A stretch of 64,000 bases of DNA from Chrysemys picta bellii. Lineage: Eukaryota > Chordata > Testudines > Emydidae. The notes below the pieces were generated by a model, which was not told where the DNA came from, searched no databases, and saw only the letters and a list, made by a program, of their open reading frames with translations. This document shows, one piece after another, positions 12,830 through 25,507 of this stretch. Each line of letters begins with the position of its first letter. The first letter of the stretch is position 1. The position numbers and the translations under genes are program-made. The stretch spans positions 90,752,009 to 90,816,008 of the forward strand of contig NC_088794.1 in NCBI RefSeq assembly GCF_011386835.1. The letters run 5' to 3'.

Positions 12830-15425
12830 TCGTTACAAATTAAGCACTGCACCTCTCTATTAGGCCTGGTTGGGCTTTTTTAACTGCTCTGTGGATGGAC
12901 ACTCTCTAATTTTCCTTTACATTCAATAGGACTTTTCCACAAAAGATAAAACTCTGCTTCTGTTTATGTATTTAGATCCTTCCCATAGCTCGATGTGAAA
13001 TATTTATTCGCTGGACTTGGCCTTTTTATGCCTGTTCAGAAATTATCTATAGAACAATAATGATTTTTACAAACGTGTTACCTCTTTGTAATTGGCTGGT
13101 AAATCATTCACATGAATAGATTGGTTTGTCTGAGTGGTCTTTTGAGCAGCCAGCAAGTGGTATTTTATCTGTGTGACTGGTCACATAGTATGCCTGGTGT
13201 TGTGACCTACCCTTCATAAACAGCAGCAGGGCCTGAAGCAATCATTAAGGTGTTGAATCACTGTGGGACAGCATGGGGAGCAGCTTGGACACAGGCCTAG
13301 GAAATCGTTGGAATAATAAAATCTTATCCTCTTTGGCACAAGAAAGGGCATGGGATTTGACTATGTGGAGCTCCCTCCAGACTGAGGGAGAAGGCTAGAA
13401 GCTAAATGTATTGATTGTCTAGACAATTTTCTTTTGCCACATTTTCACCAACTAACTGTATGTATATAGGTAGGGTGGCCGGGCCAGCACTGCCAGTGTG
13501 GATATGCTAATGTATGCAAAAGGTGGCAATGGATCCATTTATAATAGTTCTCCCCCTCCCAAACATTTGTACAAACAAAAACTGGGCCTATGAACATTCA
13601 CAGAATAGCAAACAAACAAACAAGGGACAAACAGGGCTGGATTGAAATAGAATCAGATTTAGGGAAGATTCATGTTTGTACTAGTCCCCCAGGACTCAGC
13701 ATACATTTAAGTCCTTTCTTTGCCTCTGAAAATTTTATACTGCCCATGGAAAAAATCCAAGGAGAAAACAAAACGGCAGTGGAAGAGGGAAGAAGAGTGA
13801 GGAACCTGCATTTTTCATTTATCCCAGGAGAAAAGGAAGCCCCCAGAGAGCATAGATATGGTCCCATTAAAAAGGGGGAGGAGTGGATGGCCCTCTTTGT
13901 AATAAGATGCTGCTTTTGGCTGTGATCACAGCGGGAGGGAGTAGTATAGTCAGGTCCTTCTTTTCCTCTTTTTATTATTTTAAATATTGAATTTTAAAGG
14001 ACAGGCCCAAGTAGAAAATTAAACGCTCACTCCAGAAACGAAGCCAACATCAGCCTCTGCCTTTGCAACTGGATTATTTTTGAAGGCACAGTATGCACAA
14101 AATGAGGCCACTGAGGGCTTGAGGGCTGGCGATGGAATTCCCGGGGGGGAGGGGGGCAGGTTCCTTTAAAACACAGATTAACAGAGAATGAATGCACAGG
14201 ATATGAATATGAATTGATGTTGTAGGGCCCTTCCTGGTCTTATTCCATTCAATAAAGTGCATTCCCTTATTGCATGTCAATTATTTAAATATGTCTCCTC
14301 CAATGAACATGCCATTATTGAAATATATATGCTGTATAACTGTATATAACATGTATCATCCAGCTTTCTATCAGAGAGCGCTGCATACACACGTGTACCC
14401 AGCTAACAATAAGATAAGGGGATGCTACAGAAACCAGCTACCTCTCTGTAATGATCACCCGTTGACTGGTCTCTGTAATGATCACCGTTGATGCACTGAC
14501 TGTGCTGACGCTTTAGCAGAACCAGAGTCAGGTCTTTTCAGAACAGTTTGAACACAGGCTCTGTTTAACATCATGGGAAAGTTAATACCTGAAAGGAGCC
14601 GGTGTCTTTCTCCTGTGCCTGCACTAATCTCTGGTACACAAAGCTTGTGGGTTCAGCGTTAGTTATTATTCTTCCCTTCATCCACACAAGTTCACAGTGA
14701 AAGAAAGGCAAATAGTGTAAATTCCCTCAGCCTAGTGATTCCCCAAAGTTAACATTCTTGGGGGAAGATATTGGCTATAGATATCCTAACATTATTTCCT
14801 CTGCTAGCATATAAGGATTTATTGTTAATTCTCCTGACTCAGATATGTTTACATTCTGTAATTCTCCCTCTGCCTTGACATATCTATCTATGGTATGTAT
14901 CTACTTTGGTTTTAGTGGTAGGGCAGTGGGAAGGGTTAGACTACAAACCTAGAAGTGCAATTGCCATTGGCCTCTACTCCTACTGCATAACGAGTCTAAC
15001 TAAAAACCTGGATCTGGATACCCTGTTTTCAGAGACATTCAACATTTATACTTACTCTGCTGGGCGGCTGGCCTGGTACTGCCCTCCACCAATTACAAAA
15101 AGGGTATTTCCTATATCTCTTTAACAAACAAAGGGGGGGAAGCCTTAATAGAGATTAAAATTACACTGATAATACAGACAGACAGATGCTAGGCTACCTC
15201 CCACTCATGGACAGAGGGTATAATAAGCCAGGGAAGGCTAAACCTCCCCTGGTGCAGCTGTGGTCCCCAGATGCCCCATTTTGGCAGTTTGCACGGGAGA
15301 AGTTTTTACGTATTATGGTACCCAGGAAGCTGAGTAGCACGTACCGCCGCCTCAACCACCCCGGAACCTGCATGGATCATATAAAAGCTCAGGTTCTTTG
15401 GGAAGAGACAAGCACTTTTCCCACA
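12830..15425. other. Apparently intergenic stretch
   Basis: AT-rich, with a CTCTGTAATGATCACCGTTG-type direct repeat near 14441-14492 (two copies about 30 bp apart). No gene or named element recognised. Confidence 0.4.
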
Positions 15426-15469
15426 GAATGGCTTGGGATCTCAGGAGGGGAGGCATGGGAGAGGCTCCT

Positions 15470-15555
15470 GCAGCTGCCAGGGGGAGGTGGCTCGGGCGGA
15501 AGAGGTGCGGCTGCGGGGGGGGGGGGAGGGGGGGGGAGGGCGGGAGCTCCCTCCA
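15470..15555. repeat. G-rich simple sequence
   Basis: Long G runs with single A or C breaks (GCGGGGGGGGGGGAGGGGGG). A good quadruplex-forming candidate. Confidence 0.85.
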
Positions 15556-15959
15556 CCACCCATGCTCCCACTCCACCACACATATTTACAGATGCAAAAA
15601 TCAAAGCCTCCATCTTACCCTGCAAACAACTTAGAGTATTTGAAGTTTCTGGAAGACTCTGGAAAGATTCTGCATCATAATGCTCCAAACACAAATTCCC
15701 TCTCCAGGTGCTTCCAATTTAGCAGACACCAACATGGCTCTGTATGTGTTTGACTTCCTAGTTTGGGTTCAGGCAGCCAGTAATGTCAGCCCAGCTCTGG
15801 GAAGAGCATCGTGTGGTGTGTGTGTGTGTGGCTGTGACCATAGGAAGCCACTGACCCGCCTTCTCCAACACAGCAAAAACCTAGAAAACACTGCATAATT
15901 TGTGTAAATTTGCATAATTTATGCAAAGGGAAAGCCCACTACACAATCCCCCTCAAACA

Positions 15960-16255
15960 GTCGGCTATGTCTATGCTTAGAGCTAGAGGTGTGAGTCCCA
16001 GTTTCCATAGCCATGCTTGCGCTAGCGCTCATTGAGCTAGCACGCTAGAAATAGTAGGGTAGCCTCAGTAACACAGGCAGCAGCAGTGAGCAGCGATCCA
16101 GGCCAGCTGTTCTGAATATATACGCACGTGGTTCAGGCGGGTTTCTCCTTGGCACATCTAGCCCATGCCACTGCCAATACTACTGTGGCTCCATTGCTAT
16201 TTTTAGCACGCTAGCTGTCATTGAGTATGTCTACACAAGCTCATGGCCCTAGCTC
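15960..16255. mobile_element. Possible diverged MITE
   Basis: Starts GGCTATGTCTATGCTTAGAG, like the GTCTACACT ends of the Harbinger MITEs. It has inner fold-back words (CTAGCACGCTAGAAATAG with CTATTTTTAGCACGCTAG). The right end (GAGTATGTCTACACAAGCTC) is in the same direction, so borders are unclear. Confidence 0.35.
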
Positions 16256-16299
16256 ATACTGCAGAGTTAGCTAATCTGCCCCCCATCCCAATCCAGTCT

Positions 16300-17540
16300 G
16301 TGCCAAAAAAAAAATTCTGCGCACACTTTAAAATTCTGCAAAAGTCTGCAAATTGTAGTTGTCAATAAATAAATGTGGAGGCTCCAGCATGGCAGAGGGG
16401 AGCACATGAAGATCACACTGCAGCCCTCCCTGTTCTCCACCCCTGGGACATAAGATTTGGTGGTGAGGCTGTGCCCAACTGTGAGACAGCACCAGGGCTG
16501 GGCCTGCCCCAGAAACGCCCCCAGGGCCCTGCATCTCCATGCCAGGCGCACCAACTGTAGGCAGGCAGGCTGAGCCCAGCAGGATCCAAGAGTGTGTGTG
16601 AATAGCCAGATTCTGTGGGGGGCAATCTGGGTATGGATGGCTCAGTGGGGGGGGGGGTCTGGATGCACAGGGGCTTATTGCAGGGTTCCAGGTACAGGGG
16701 CAAGAGGACTTTGCGGGGGCGGGGTCCAGGTGAAGGTGATTGGGGCTCAGCAGGGAAATCTGGGTGAAGGTGGCATAGGGCTCAGCAGGGAGGGTCTGGG
16801 TGTGAGGGGCTTAGCGGGGGGCAGGTGCTGGTAGGGTGCGGGGTCTGGGTACAGCTGATTGGGGTCTGGGTGCAGGGGACTCATCAGGGTGGGGGTTAGA
16901 GTGGGGGGACTCACCCGGGGGGGGGGGGTGAATGGTGTTGAGGTTCAGTGGGTGGTCTGACTGTAGGAAGTGAGGCTCAGCAGGGTGGAGGGGAGGACTC
17001 TGGGGGGGGAGGTTCTGGGTGCAGGCTGGGGGGTCTGTGTATGCAGGGGTCTGGATGCCCAGGGACTAGGCAGACAGTGGAGCAACTCCCCATACAGTGC
17101 CCCCTCCCACCACCACCACCCCCCCCGGTGGCTGAGGAGCGGGGGTGGGTGGGTATGTGTGTCTGTCTGTCTCTGTCTGTCTGTCTTCCTTCAGCCAGGG
17201 GAGGTTTCTGGGGGTGAGGCTGAACTGGCCCAGGCCGCTCCTTTCAAGGTAAGAGAAAGTTCCATCCTCCCCAGCCCAGCCAGGACTTAGCAGCTTAGCC
17301 CAGCGCAGGGCAGGAGGCACTGGCTGAGGCATTCCTAGCCCCACATCCACTCTCCCCCCCCCCCCCCGCAGCCCCTGCAGCTGCTCCATGTGCCCAAAAT
17401 GATGCACCCCCCACTGCTGGGGAGGGGCATGTGACGCTCTTGTGTCTTCCCTTTGCTTCCCCTTCAGAAAGTCAGAAGCAAAGAAATCTGCGGGGGACAA
17501 GAATTCTGCGCACGTGCAGTGGTGCAGAATTCCCCTGCGA
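16300..17540. repeat. 1.2-kb G-rich interspersed repeat
   Basis: Bounded by AAAATTCTGCGCAC at the left and GAATTCTGCGCACGTGCAG, GTGCAGAATTCCCC at the right. The core (about 16610-17060) is a degenerate tandem array around GGGGCTCAGCAGGG, GGGTCTGGGTGCAGG. I recognise the boundary words and CTCCAGCATGGCAGAGGGG from a common turtle repeat but cannot classify it. Confidence 0.6.
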
Positions 17541-20100
17541 GCAGTGAGCAGTGTAACTATGTGAATCTGCAGCAAGCCTTTAATAATAGCTCTGAGCTAT
17601 ATGAACTGCCCGCGTCCGCTCAGTAAGGGGTTAACTCAGATGCCCAGTGATAATGTAAATAACAACAATATTAACTATTTCATCCTTGATATATGAAGAG
17701 GGAGGGTCACAGCTCTGCACTAGTTACTGTGTGTCATGTCTCATTTTGGTTCCACAATTAGGTGGCATTTGGGAGAAACCACCACTGATTTTCCCACTCA
17801 AGAAAGAGCCAAGTCCCTGCCTAGGAGCACATCAAAGTCCCACTAATGGTCAGCTCAGAGAGCACACACAATCGAATCTCGAATCTCTGCACCCGGGAAC
17901 AGCTTCTCATTTTGGTGACTCATCTAGATGGATCTTGGAAGAGCACCCCCTTCAGTTCCCCCTGCCCAATCAGACCCCTGTCTCTGCTTCTCAGGAACAA
18001 TAATGGAAACAACACAAAAAGAGGGAAGGACCAGACTGCCCCTAGGTGTGCAGGAGACAGGGGCAAGCACAGGAATAAAAATGTGGCCACTTTTGGAGGG
18101 GCACTTCTGTGCCTCCCTCTTCCCCCCGCGGCCAGTCAATACCTAACACTTCCCTTAATGCTGAGTGCCAGTGCCAGAAAATCAGCTGCTTTAGGAAATA
18201 AGGAAACCATTGATGAATAAGTCCAGTGTTTAACCAACTAACACCCCCCCACACACACACACACACACACCCCACACACACACACACACACAGTAACAGG
18301 CTCACAGTTGTACATGAAGCAAAGCTGATACCTGACTCTTCGCCTAGGTTCCCCCGGGAAAACATTTTAATGAGGCGCTCAGCTGTAATGTCACACAAAG
18401 GACATTAATACTGTTAATTACCCAAAGTTGAGCCCATGAACACTCAACCAACCCTACCTTGGAGATGAGTTGTTGTTTTGACCCAAATGAAGTGCTGATG
18501 GTTTGAAATGCAAGTCCAGGCTTGTGAGGGAACATGAGACCAAGGCATTAGGCCCACAAACCTGGCAATGTTGCTGCTCTAACCGAGCTGTTAAATAAAG
18601 GAGGTGTCTGGAGAGAAGGAAAATCTGAATCCTCAAAGGGAAATTGCCCTGCAGTGGACAAATCTCTCTTGAGAAAATTCTGAAGGTGTTGATAGGCGCC
18701 TTAGCATTTCCACATAAGCACTGTGTGCAGTATAAAGTGGATGGGGGCTCTGGAAGGAATTCTTCTGCTAGACAGCTGCACCTGTCATGGTCTAAGCTTT
18801 AGACTAGGTCAGGAGAAGCCAGGATTCTGCACAGACATGCAGCACAGGGGCAGCCTCCTGTCTGCAATAATTCCCAGGCTGTTGCTTCACACCATATGCA
18901 CAGTCTAGCTCAAGGTCACGATTGGGGAGGCTGGGTGTGTTAGGATTACTGCAGTGAACTGAACAGCTTTACTTTCTGAACTAGCTTGAACCAGTCAAGC
19001 TTCCATAGTGTTGGAGCTTAGACCGTGACACAATAAATAAAGGGCTATGAACAGCATTGCTTGAAGCTTAGTTTATTGCCTGTGTCTGTATCGCCTTATC
19101 ACAGTCTTTGCAGGGTACAGCATGACAAAGGCCCTCTGTCTGCTGTGTGTCAGAACTGGCAGTTCGGGTGCTCCCAGGTGTGCTGCACAGGTAAAGATGA
19201 ATGTTAGCAGACTGCATTGGCCAGCTCTAAATGAGCACACAGACATCATCCTGGCATGCGACAAGTCCATTATCAAGTTCTGCATGCTGAGGGTGATTTT
19301 AATTATCTTTTGTCCCCAGAGGACAACAGGATGCTCTTTGCAAATCTGGACGGGGATTGTCAATTAAGCAGCCTCCAGCATCACTAAACCAGGCCCAGAC
19401 ACATCATCTTGCGTCACAAGCTGAACCCTGCCCTTTCATTTTCTCCTCGTCTCCCTAACTCTGCTGTTCTCTGCTGTGAAACATTTATTATAGTGAGCTG
19501 TGGCTGTGGCTGTTGGGTTGCTTGTCTCCTTGCCAAGGTCAGCCTGCAGTGTAGACACTTCTGCTCTCAGGACGGTCTCTTCGCGACTGACAGGCCTTCC
19601 TTCATCTCAGTGCAGGGCGGGCAGCCTTGGGAAGGAGGCTATTTTCGTTCACATAGCTTTTCATTTCCCAGGAATACAGAGGGCATTACAAAAATTAAAA
19701 CAGCAACTGTAAGCAATAGGCTGTATTTGGTATCAAAATAGCCATTTGCACTACGGCCCTTTTGGGAATGCATAATATATAGACCCATTAAATCAACCTT
19801 TAGTGCTTCAGGAAGCCTTACTTTTTACAGTTGGAATCACAGTCACTACTCACTAGAAAAGCCCAAATACTCCCAGGGTGAAATCCTGGCCCCATTTAAT
19901 CAATGTGAATTTTGCTAGTCTCTCAAACGGAGCCAGGATATCACCTTGAGTTTATCCAGGATTTGCTTGGGCGTGGCTTAACCTGGCATGAAACCTATGT
20001 ACCAGTAAAATGACAAAAAGCTGAATTAGCAGCTACAGTAAGTTAAATTTGCAGGCAACCAACTCACAAACACTAGCATAATTTGATGAAGAATGAGATC
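17541..20100. other. Apparently intergenic stretch
   Basis: Contains an AC microsatellite at about 18246-18292. No gene or named element recognised. Confidence 0.4.
18246..18292. repeat. AC microsatellite
   Basis: Two AC runs separated by CCCC. Confidence 0.95.
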
Positions 20101-20104
20101 ATTA

Positions 20105-20315
20105 ATGGCTTGCTTACATTACAAAGTTTTGCTGCTTTAATGATCCTGGTATAGTTAAAGCAGCAAAATCTTCCTACTGCAGACACAGTTATATCAGTAT
20201 CAAAGTACCCAGGAATCTGTGTAAGTCACCTTCATACCAGTATAACCGAGTCTACACTAGGGCTTTTAGCAGTATAACTCCGCTGGCAAAAAATCACACG
20301 CCTGACCAACTAATC
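20105..20315. mobile_element. Possible diverged MITE
   Basis: GCTGCTTTAATGATCCTGGT faces TATAGTTAAAGCAGCAAAA, and GAGTCTACACTAGGGC resembles MITE termini. I could not set the borders. Confidence 0.3.
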
Positions 20316-21609
20316 TTAAAACTTATCTTAAAACTGAAATAAGTTTTAAGACCAGCCCTTACTTACAAAAAATAACAGTGATACTATTTTAAGATACATT
20401 TGTTAGCAGGTCAGATATATTTGTTTGGATCTGTCTCTCTGTCCATCACTGTAGAGTATCTCATTGCCTTTTGCACCCAATACAACATTTTAAAAACATG
20501 CACTTCAAATGCAAAGTAGCTTATTAAGCCATCCCAGAGACTGTCACTTGGAAAATCATTGTCAGGCTTCAGGTTATCAGAGGAGACTTTCACTGACTAA
20601 TAATGACCAGTGTACGTGCATTTCCTGGCAGGTAATGCCACCTTGGAAGAGATTTGCCTCTGGGCCTAACTCAGCCAATCAGTCACTGGCTCACAGGTCA
20701 TTATGGCTATTGAAAAAACAACAAATATGTAAAAATACAGAAAGAAAAATTACCATTTTCATGTGTTGAAACTTAAAAGCTACTTGCCTGTTACCACAGA
20801 GACACGGTTCTGTTTACACTACCGTTCATAACCCAAAGCAAAGTAGGTTGTCCTGAGAGTCCTCGTAAAAAAAAAATAGCTAGCCTGTCAGCTGGTTGAT
20901 TGCAAATATAAGTATATATAGGGCCTCAGTTGGTGTAAATTGGCATAGTTGCATTGCAGTCCGTGGAGCGACACTGATTTACATCAGATGAGGATTTAGT
21001 CCACAGGATTTATTTTTTCCATTCGAATTTTTGTCTTTGCTCCTTCTTGGGTCCTTCTTTCCCCAAGGTCTCTAATAAGCATAAAAAAACCCACAATAGC
21101 TTTTGAGTTGTAATACAATGTTTGAATTCACTTTTTTTCAATGTTGAATTCTGCGTTGTAAATTGCTGGCATCTTTAGCCTGTTTGTTAATCTCTCTGTT
21201 TTAGCCTTCTTTCTAGGCCCAATATTCAGCTGAAGTCATGACTGCCACTGAAGTCATTTGGCGGCAAGGTAAATAATGCTTCAGAAGATTGAGCTTGCTA
21301 AAGCTTCAGATCCCCTTTCTACCAAGCAGAGCAATATCATCCTCCCATTCTCCTTAGCTATTTTATTTTTTCCCCTCCATGGCTTTAGAGCACATGGCTC
21401 TAGACAAGCGATAACCCAGTATACTTCCATTGTTGTTTATTCTGTCCCATTTTACTTGATCCTGTCTCAGGCTTATGAAATGTTTGGGAGGAAAAAGAAC
21501 TATTGGAAAGTAAAGGATCCTGCAACTCTTGGTGGACTGGCTTTTCTTTTTCACACAGAACTGTGCATAATGTATTGCATAACAGAACGGTGCTTAGAGT
21601 AACTTAGAG

Positions 21610-22524
21610 CAGTGATTTCCAAAGTGGGGGCCCCTGACTCCTGGGGGTCTGTCGTGGGTTATTCAGGAGTCCATCCCTTGAGCCAGGGCCAAAACATATC
21701 TGAAAATAGGGTGACCACATGCCCTTAATTGGGCGGGACAGTCCCAAAATGTAAATTTCAAGTCCCAGTCCCAGGCTGAATGACTCCGGGACAGCATTTG
21801 TCCTGTATTCCCTGCAGTGCCTGCCCAAGGCTCAGGGGCAATGCCAGCCTCTTCCCAGTAGAGGGGGGAGGCTGAGGTGGGCCTTAGCCCCCGTTGCCAC
21901 AAGGCCATGCCCCCTGCTCTGCCTCTTCCCCCGAGGCCCCGCCCCTGGCCAGGCTAGAAGCCGGAGCCGGGCAATAGTAAGAGCCGCCCAGGGAGCCCAG
22001 GCTGCTGTGGGGAGCCCTGGAGTTCCGGACTCCCCCCCACACACCCTGGGTGGTGTGCCCCCCGGGGGGGAGGGGCAGGGACACGGGTTGGGGGCTGCTC
22101 TTGGGCACCCTGACCCACTGCCCAGGGCAGATGGAGGGTCCAAGGACCCCAGGGTGGCTTTTACCTCTGCCTGGCTCTGGCTTCTGACCTGGCCGGGTGG
22201 GGGGCTCAAAGAGAAAAGAGGAGCAGGGGGCTGGGCCACAGAGGGGCAGGGTTCTTGCACGTGTCCCATTTGCATTCTGAAAAGGTTGTCACTCTACTTG
22301 AACAGTGTTCCAGCACTTTTGCCACAAGCAGGACACCATTCTGTTGCCAAAATAGCTGTCTCCCCCAGGCATGACCTCTCATGCATCATGCGTGAAAGGT
22401 CATGCTGGCGGGGGTGTTCCAAACCTGACAAGGGCATTCTGGTAGTACCGAAAATGAAAGGGGTTTGGGACAATTAGTCAGATGCCAAAGGGGTCCTTGG
22501 CAGAAAAAAGTTTGAGAACCACTG
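21610..22524. mobile_element. hAT (Charlie-like) non-autonomous element, 915 bp
   Basis: Ends are CAGTGATTTCCAAA and, inverted, CAGTGGTTCTCAAA. The flanks are ACTTAGAG (21602-21609) and ATTTAGAG (22525-22532), an 8-bp duplication with one mismatch. The CAGTGGTTCTCAAA terminus is the classic hAT-Charlie end. A second element is nested inside, and no transposase frame is seen. Confidence 0.88.
21707..22296. mobile_element. hAT-type element nested in the Charlie-like element
   Basis: Left end TAGGGTGACCACATGCC, then GGGACAGTCCC, the same style as the 123-bp MITE at 52969. The right end is GGTTGTCACTCTA. The interior is GC-rich. Flanks TCTGAAAA and CTTGAACA match at only five of eight bases, so the borders are less certain. 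Confidence 0.6.
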
Positions 22525-23071
22525 ATTTAGAGCAGAAATCTGAGGGAAGGGGTGTAATTAAGTTTTGGTTTAATTAAGTGCTGTATTCATTGCCCTGGGG
22601 TCTGAAAATCTTTGTTTAGCTATAGATCTGGGATGAGGGAAAGAGATGAAAGCTCTCCCCACCAACAGGGTCAATTTTGACATTGAGGAACCTCCTCTAA
22701 AAATGAAAGAAGGGTTCTCTCCCCAGTTCCCATTTGCTTTTCCTGTCTGCTAAGAGGATCTCAAAAACATACTAGAGAGATGTTCTTTAGGCTCAAGATA
22801 TTACAGTGATTGGATCCTGGATAGATACTTTAGTATCTTTAAATTTAGTACACAGACTAGGGAGAGAAGACAGATTTTCTGGAGAATGTGACATGAACCA
22901 TTTGTGGGCTCTTTGCAGAGTGAGACAAAGTCCACATTTTTCCAGTATCCCTACAGTATTTTTGAAGGGGTAACCTTTTCCTCCACTTTCACATCAACAA
23001 AGGCGATTAGTTAACTTCTAAGTTATCTCATCATAAAACTAAAGATATAGTAACTCATTGACTAGTTCTTA

Positions 23072-23617
23072 GGACTATGTCTACACGGCACCTGGTGCAG
23101 ATGACAGGGGTGTGAACTGCAGAGCCCTCTAAAGTTGCTGTTTAACTGTCCCATGTAGACCCTTCTTAGTCAAACTAAGGGCAGGTCTTCACTACGGGGG
23201 GGGGGGGGGGTCGATTTAAGATACGCAAATTCAGCTACGCGAATAGCGTAGCTGAATTCGACGTATCACAGCCGACTTACCCCGCTGTAGGGACGGCGGC
23301 AAAATCGACTGCTGCGGCTTCCCATCAACGGCGCTTACTCCCACCTTTGCTGGTGGAGTAAGAGCGTCGATTCAGGGACCGATTGTCGCGTCCCGACGGG
23401 ACGCGATAAATCGATCCCCGAGAGGTCGATTTCTACCCGCCAATTCAGGCGGGTAGTGTAGACCTAGCCTAAAAGGTATTGACTACACCAGTGTGAACTA
23501 GGTACCTGTTAGTTCACACCAGCAGGGTCTACACAGGGCAGATACAGTGCAACGTGTCAGAGTGCTCTGCAATTTACATCGCTGTAGTCTGCATCACAGC
23601 ACCAAGTAAACAAGCCC
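23072..23617. mobile_element. Harbinger-type MITE (outer), split by another MITE
   Basis: Ends GGACTATGTCTACAC and, inverted, GGGCTTGTTTACTT. TTA stands at both borders (23069-23071 and 23618-23620), the 3-bp duplication typical of PIF/Harbinger. The interior has opposed GTGTGAACT and AGTTCACAC motifs. Confidence 0.65.
23179..23469. mobile_element. Harbinger-type MITE (inner), three-hairpin family
   Basis: Ends GGGCAGGTCTTCACTAC and, inverted, GGCTAGGTCTACACTAC. TAA at both borders (23176-23178 and 23470-23472). It contains the same successive hairpins as the copy at 30920 (AAATTCAGCTACGC with GCGTAGCTGAATT; GTCGCGTC with GACGCGA). A 15-base G run near 23197 adds instability. Confidence 0.8.
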
Positions 23618-23620
23618 TTA

Positions 23621-25125
23621 GTTATCAGCCGTACGATAGCTTCACAGAGTTGCATTGGTCACCACTTAGAGATGGTCTAAGCCACAAAGTTCAGGATCTG
23701 GATCTGAATTTCCCACGTGTCTGGGTATGTTCAGATCTGGGGTTTGGGCTCAGGCCCAACTTTTGCTGGTAATGAACACTGAGCAGATGTGACTGAAATC
23801 TATTGCTTGCTGAATAAACGTCAACATTTGGAGTTTTGATCTGGATTTTGCCCTTCTCTGTCTGAAGGAACCAAAATAAACAGTGAAACATTCATGAAAA
23901 GAGTCAAGAATCTCGGGCTCCACACATCTGTTTAAATACATAATAAAGGCCCCAGGCAGCAGGATTTTTTCCACATTTTTAATTGAAGTGCTTTAGTATA
24001 AAAATGTACACACAAGTTCTCATGTCCTGTTTTCTTTACACTTTCTCTAAGTTGCAACAGAATATTAGCTAGGTAAGTTGTCAACACTGCTAACTAACCA
24101 CAGTACAAGACACTAATAACAGTACAAGATGCTTGGAATACATTTTTGCAGATGTGTATGACTATCCAAGAAGTCACGTAAAGTCAAGAGGTCCCAAGCA
24201 CACATCACCCTCTTCTCTCTTCTTTCTCCCACATACAGGATTTTATTCTCAGTTTTCCTAACCAGCAAATCTCACTAAACGTAGTAGGCCAGATCCTCAG
24301 ATGGTGTAAATTAGAGCATCTCCATTAACTTCAGTGGAGTTATACTGACTTACATCTGTCAAGGATCTAGAACACTGTATCTTCACATATCTGCAAACTG
24401 GAGGAAACATAATGTATGTTTCTATGGAGGACAAATTGACGGGTTTTCTGAACCTGTGCTGTCTTGTAGCTTTATCAATCATATTTTTCCAAGGGTTTTG
24501 GAAGTGAGTTGGTTCCCTTGGGAGAAATTGGACCAAGACTATCTAGAAATGTAAAGAGATTTGGGACCATCCTGGGTTCAAATACTCATCTACTTAAAGC
24601 TGTGCACATTCCCTCAACAACAAAAATCAAGTTTTAAAATGTAAGCTCCCCCTGTCCCCCTCCCCCCCAAAAAAGGGTCTGACAAGGATATCAAGAACTT
24701 TAGAAAACTGGGTGTGAGCAAAGGGCATTCTATAACATACAAGATCAAAACAAATTTATACATACACACAAAGTAACAGTACAGTCATTTCAGAGGGTTT
24801 TTTTTTAAAGGGGTTCACACTTTTCAGAGGAAGGTCGAGAAAATATCATGATGAGCTCTTCTGACAATAATGCACTGGTTCCCAAACCTGTAACTCTAAT
24901 TTCTCACCACCAATAATAAATGAACTCCAGCACCAAGCAGCACAGTATAAACTCCAATTAAGTGCCACACAGGCCAACAACAGGCAACTTGGAGGTAGTG
25001 TGAATGACTGAAAAAAGAAAGACACATAAGGGAACTAACAGAAATACATATTTTTCTCCTATTCTTGGACGTTCAGATCTGAGAAGACACTTGAGACAAA
25101 GAGGCAAGAGATCAAGAGTGTAGGG
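23621..25125. other. Apparently intergenic stretch
   Basis: A palindromic-family member is at 24296-24365 (ATGGTGTAAATTAGAGCATC with AACTTCAGTGGAGTTATACT). Otherwise unannotated. Confidence 0.4.
24296..24365. repeat. Short palindromic repeat
   Basis: GATGGTGTAAATTAGAGC, CTCCATTAACTTCAGTGGAG and TGACTTACATCTG form a fold-back. The same family occurs near 12100, 20935 and 63040. Confidence 0.55.
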
Positions 25126-25133
25126 TCCCCAAG

Positions 25134-25499
25134 CATAGGTGCCAACACCATGGGTGCTCCAGGACTGGGTGCTCAGCACCCATCAGCAGCCTCACGGATC
25201 AGCTCTTCCCTCTCCCCCTGCCAGCACTTCCCATCCACCTGCGGCCCCACCAATCAGCTCCTCCCCCTCTCTCCCAGCACCTCCCGTCCACCATGATCAG
25301 CTGTTCAGTGGCGTGCAAGAAGTTCTGGGGGGGAGGAGGGGGGAGTAAGGGCAGGGCGCGCTCAGGAGAGGGGGAAGAATGGGGGTGGGAAGAGGCAAGG
25401 TGAGGGTAGGGACTTGTGAGAAGGGATGGAGTGGGGGCGGGGTCTGGGGCAGAGCGAGGGTCCAGCACCCCCAGAGAAATCCCAAAGTCGGCGCCTCTG
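25134..25499. mobile_element. hAT-type MITE, 366 bp, perfect 8-bp duplication
   Basis: Ends CATAGGTGCCAAC and, inverted, CAGAGGCGCCGAC. The flanks are TCCCCAAG on both sides (25126-25133 and 25500-25507). The interior is GC-rich with GGGTGCTC and GAGCACC-type words. Confidence 0.9.
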
Positions 25500-25507
25500 T
25501 CCCCAAG

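Noticed and set aside
15186..15753. 164-codon Gly-rich frame
   Set aside because: Made by long G runs; the opposite strand gives an equally long Pro-rich frame.
17066..17575. 169-codon minus frame
   Set aside because: Inside the G-rich interspersed repeat, with no domain; it crosses the repeat's edge.
21832..22477. Pro-rich frames of 147 and 156 codons
   Set aside because: Inside nested hAT elements; the frames are low-complexity and lie on both strands.
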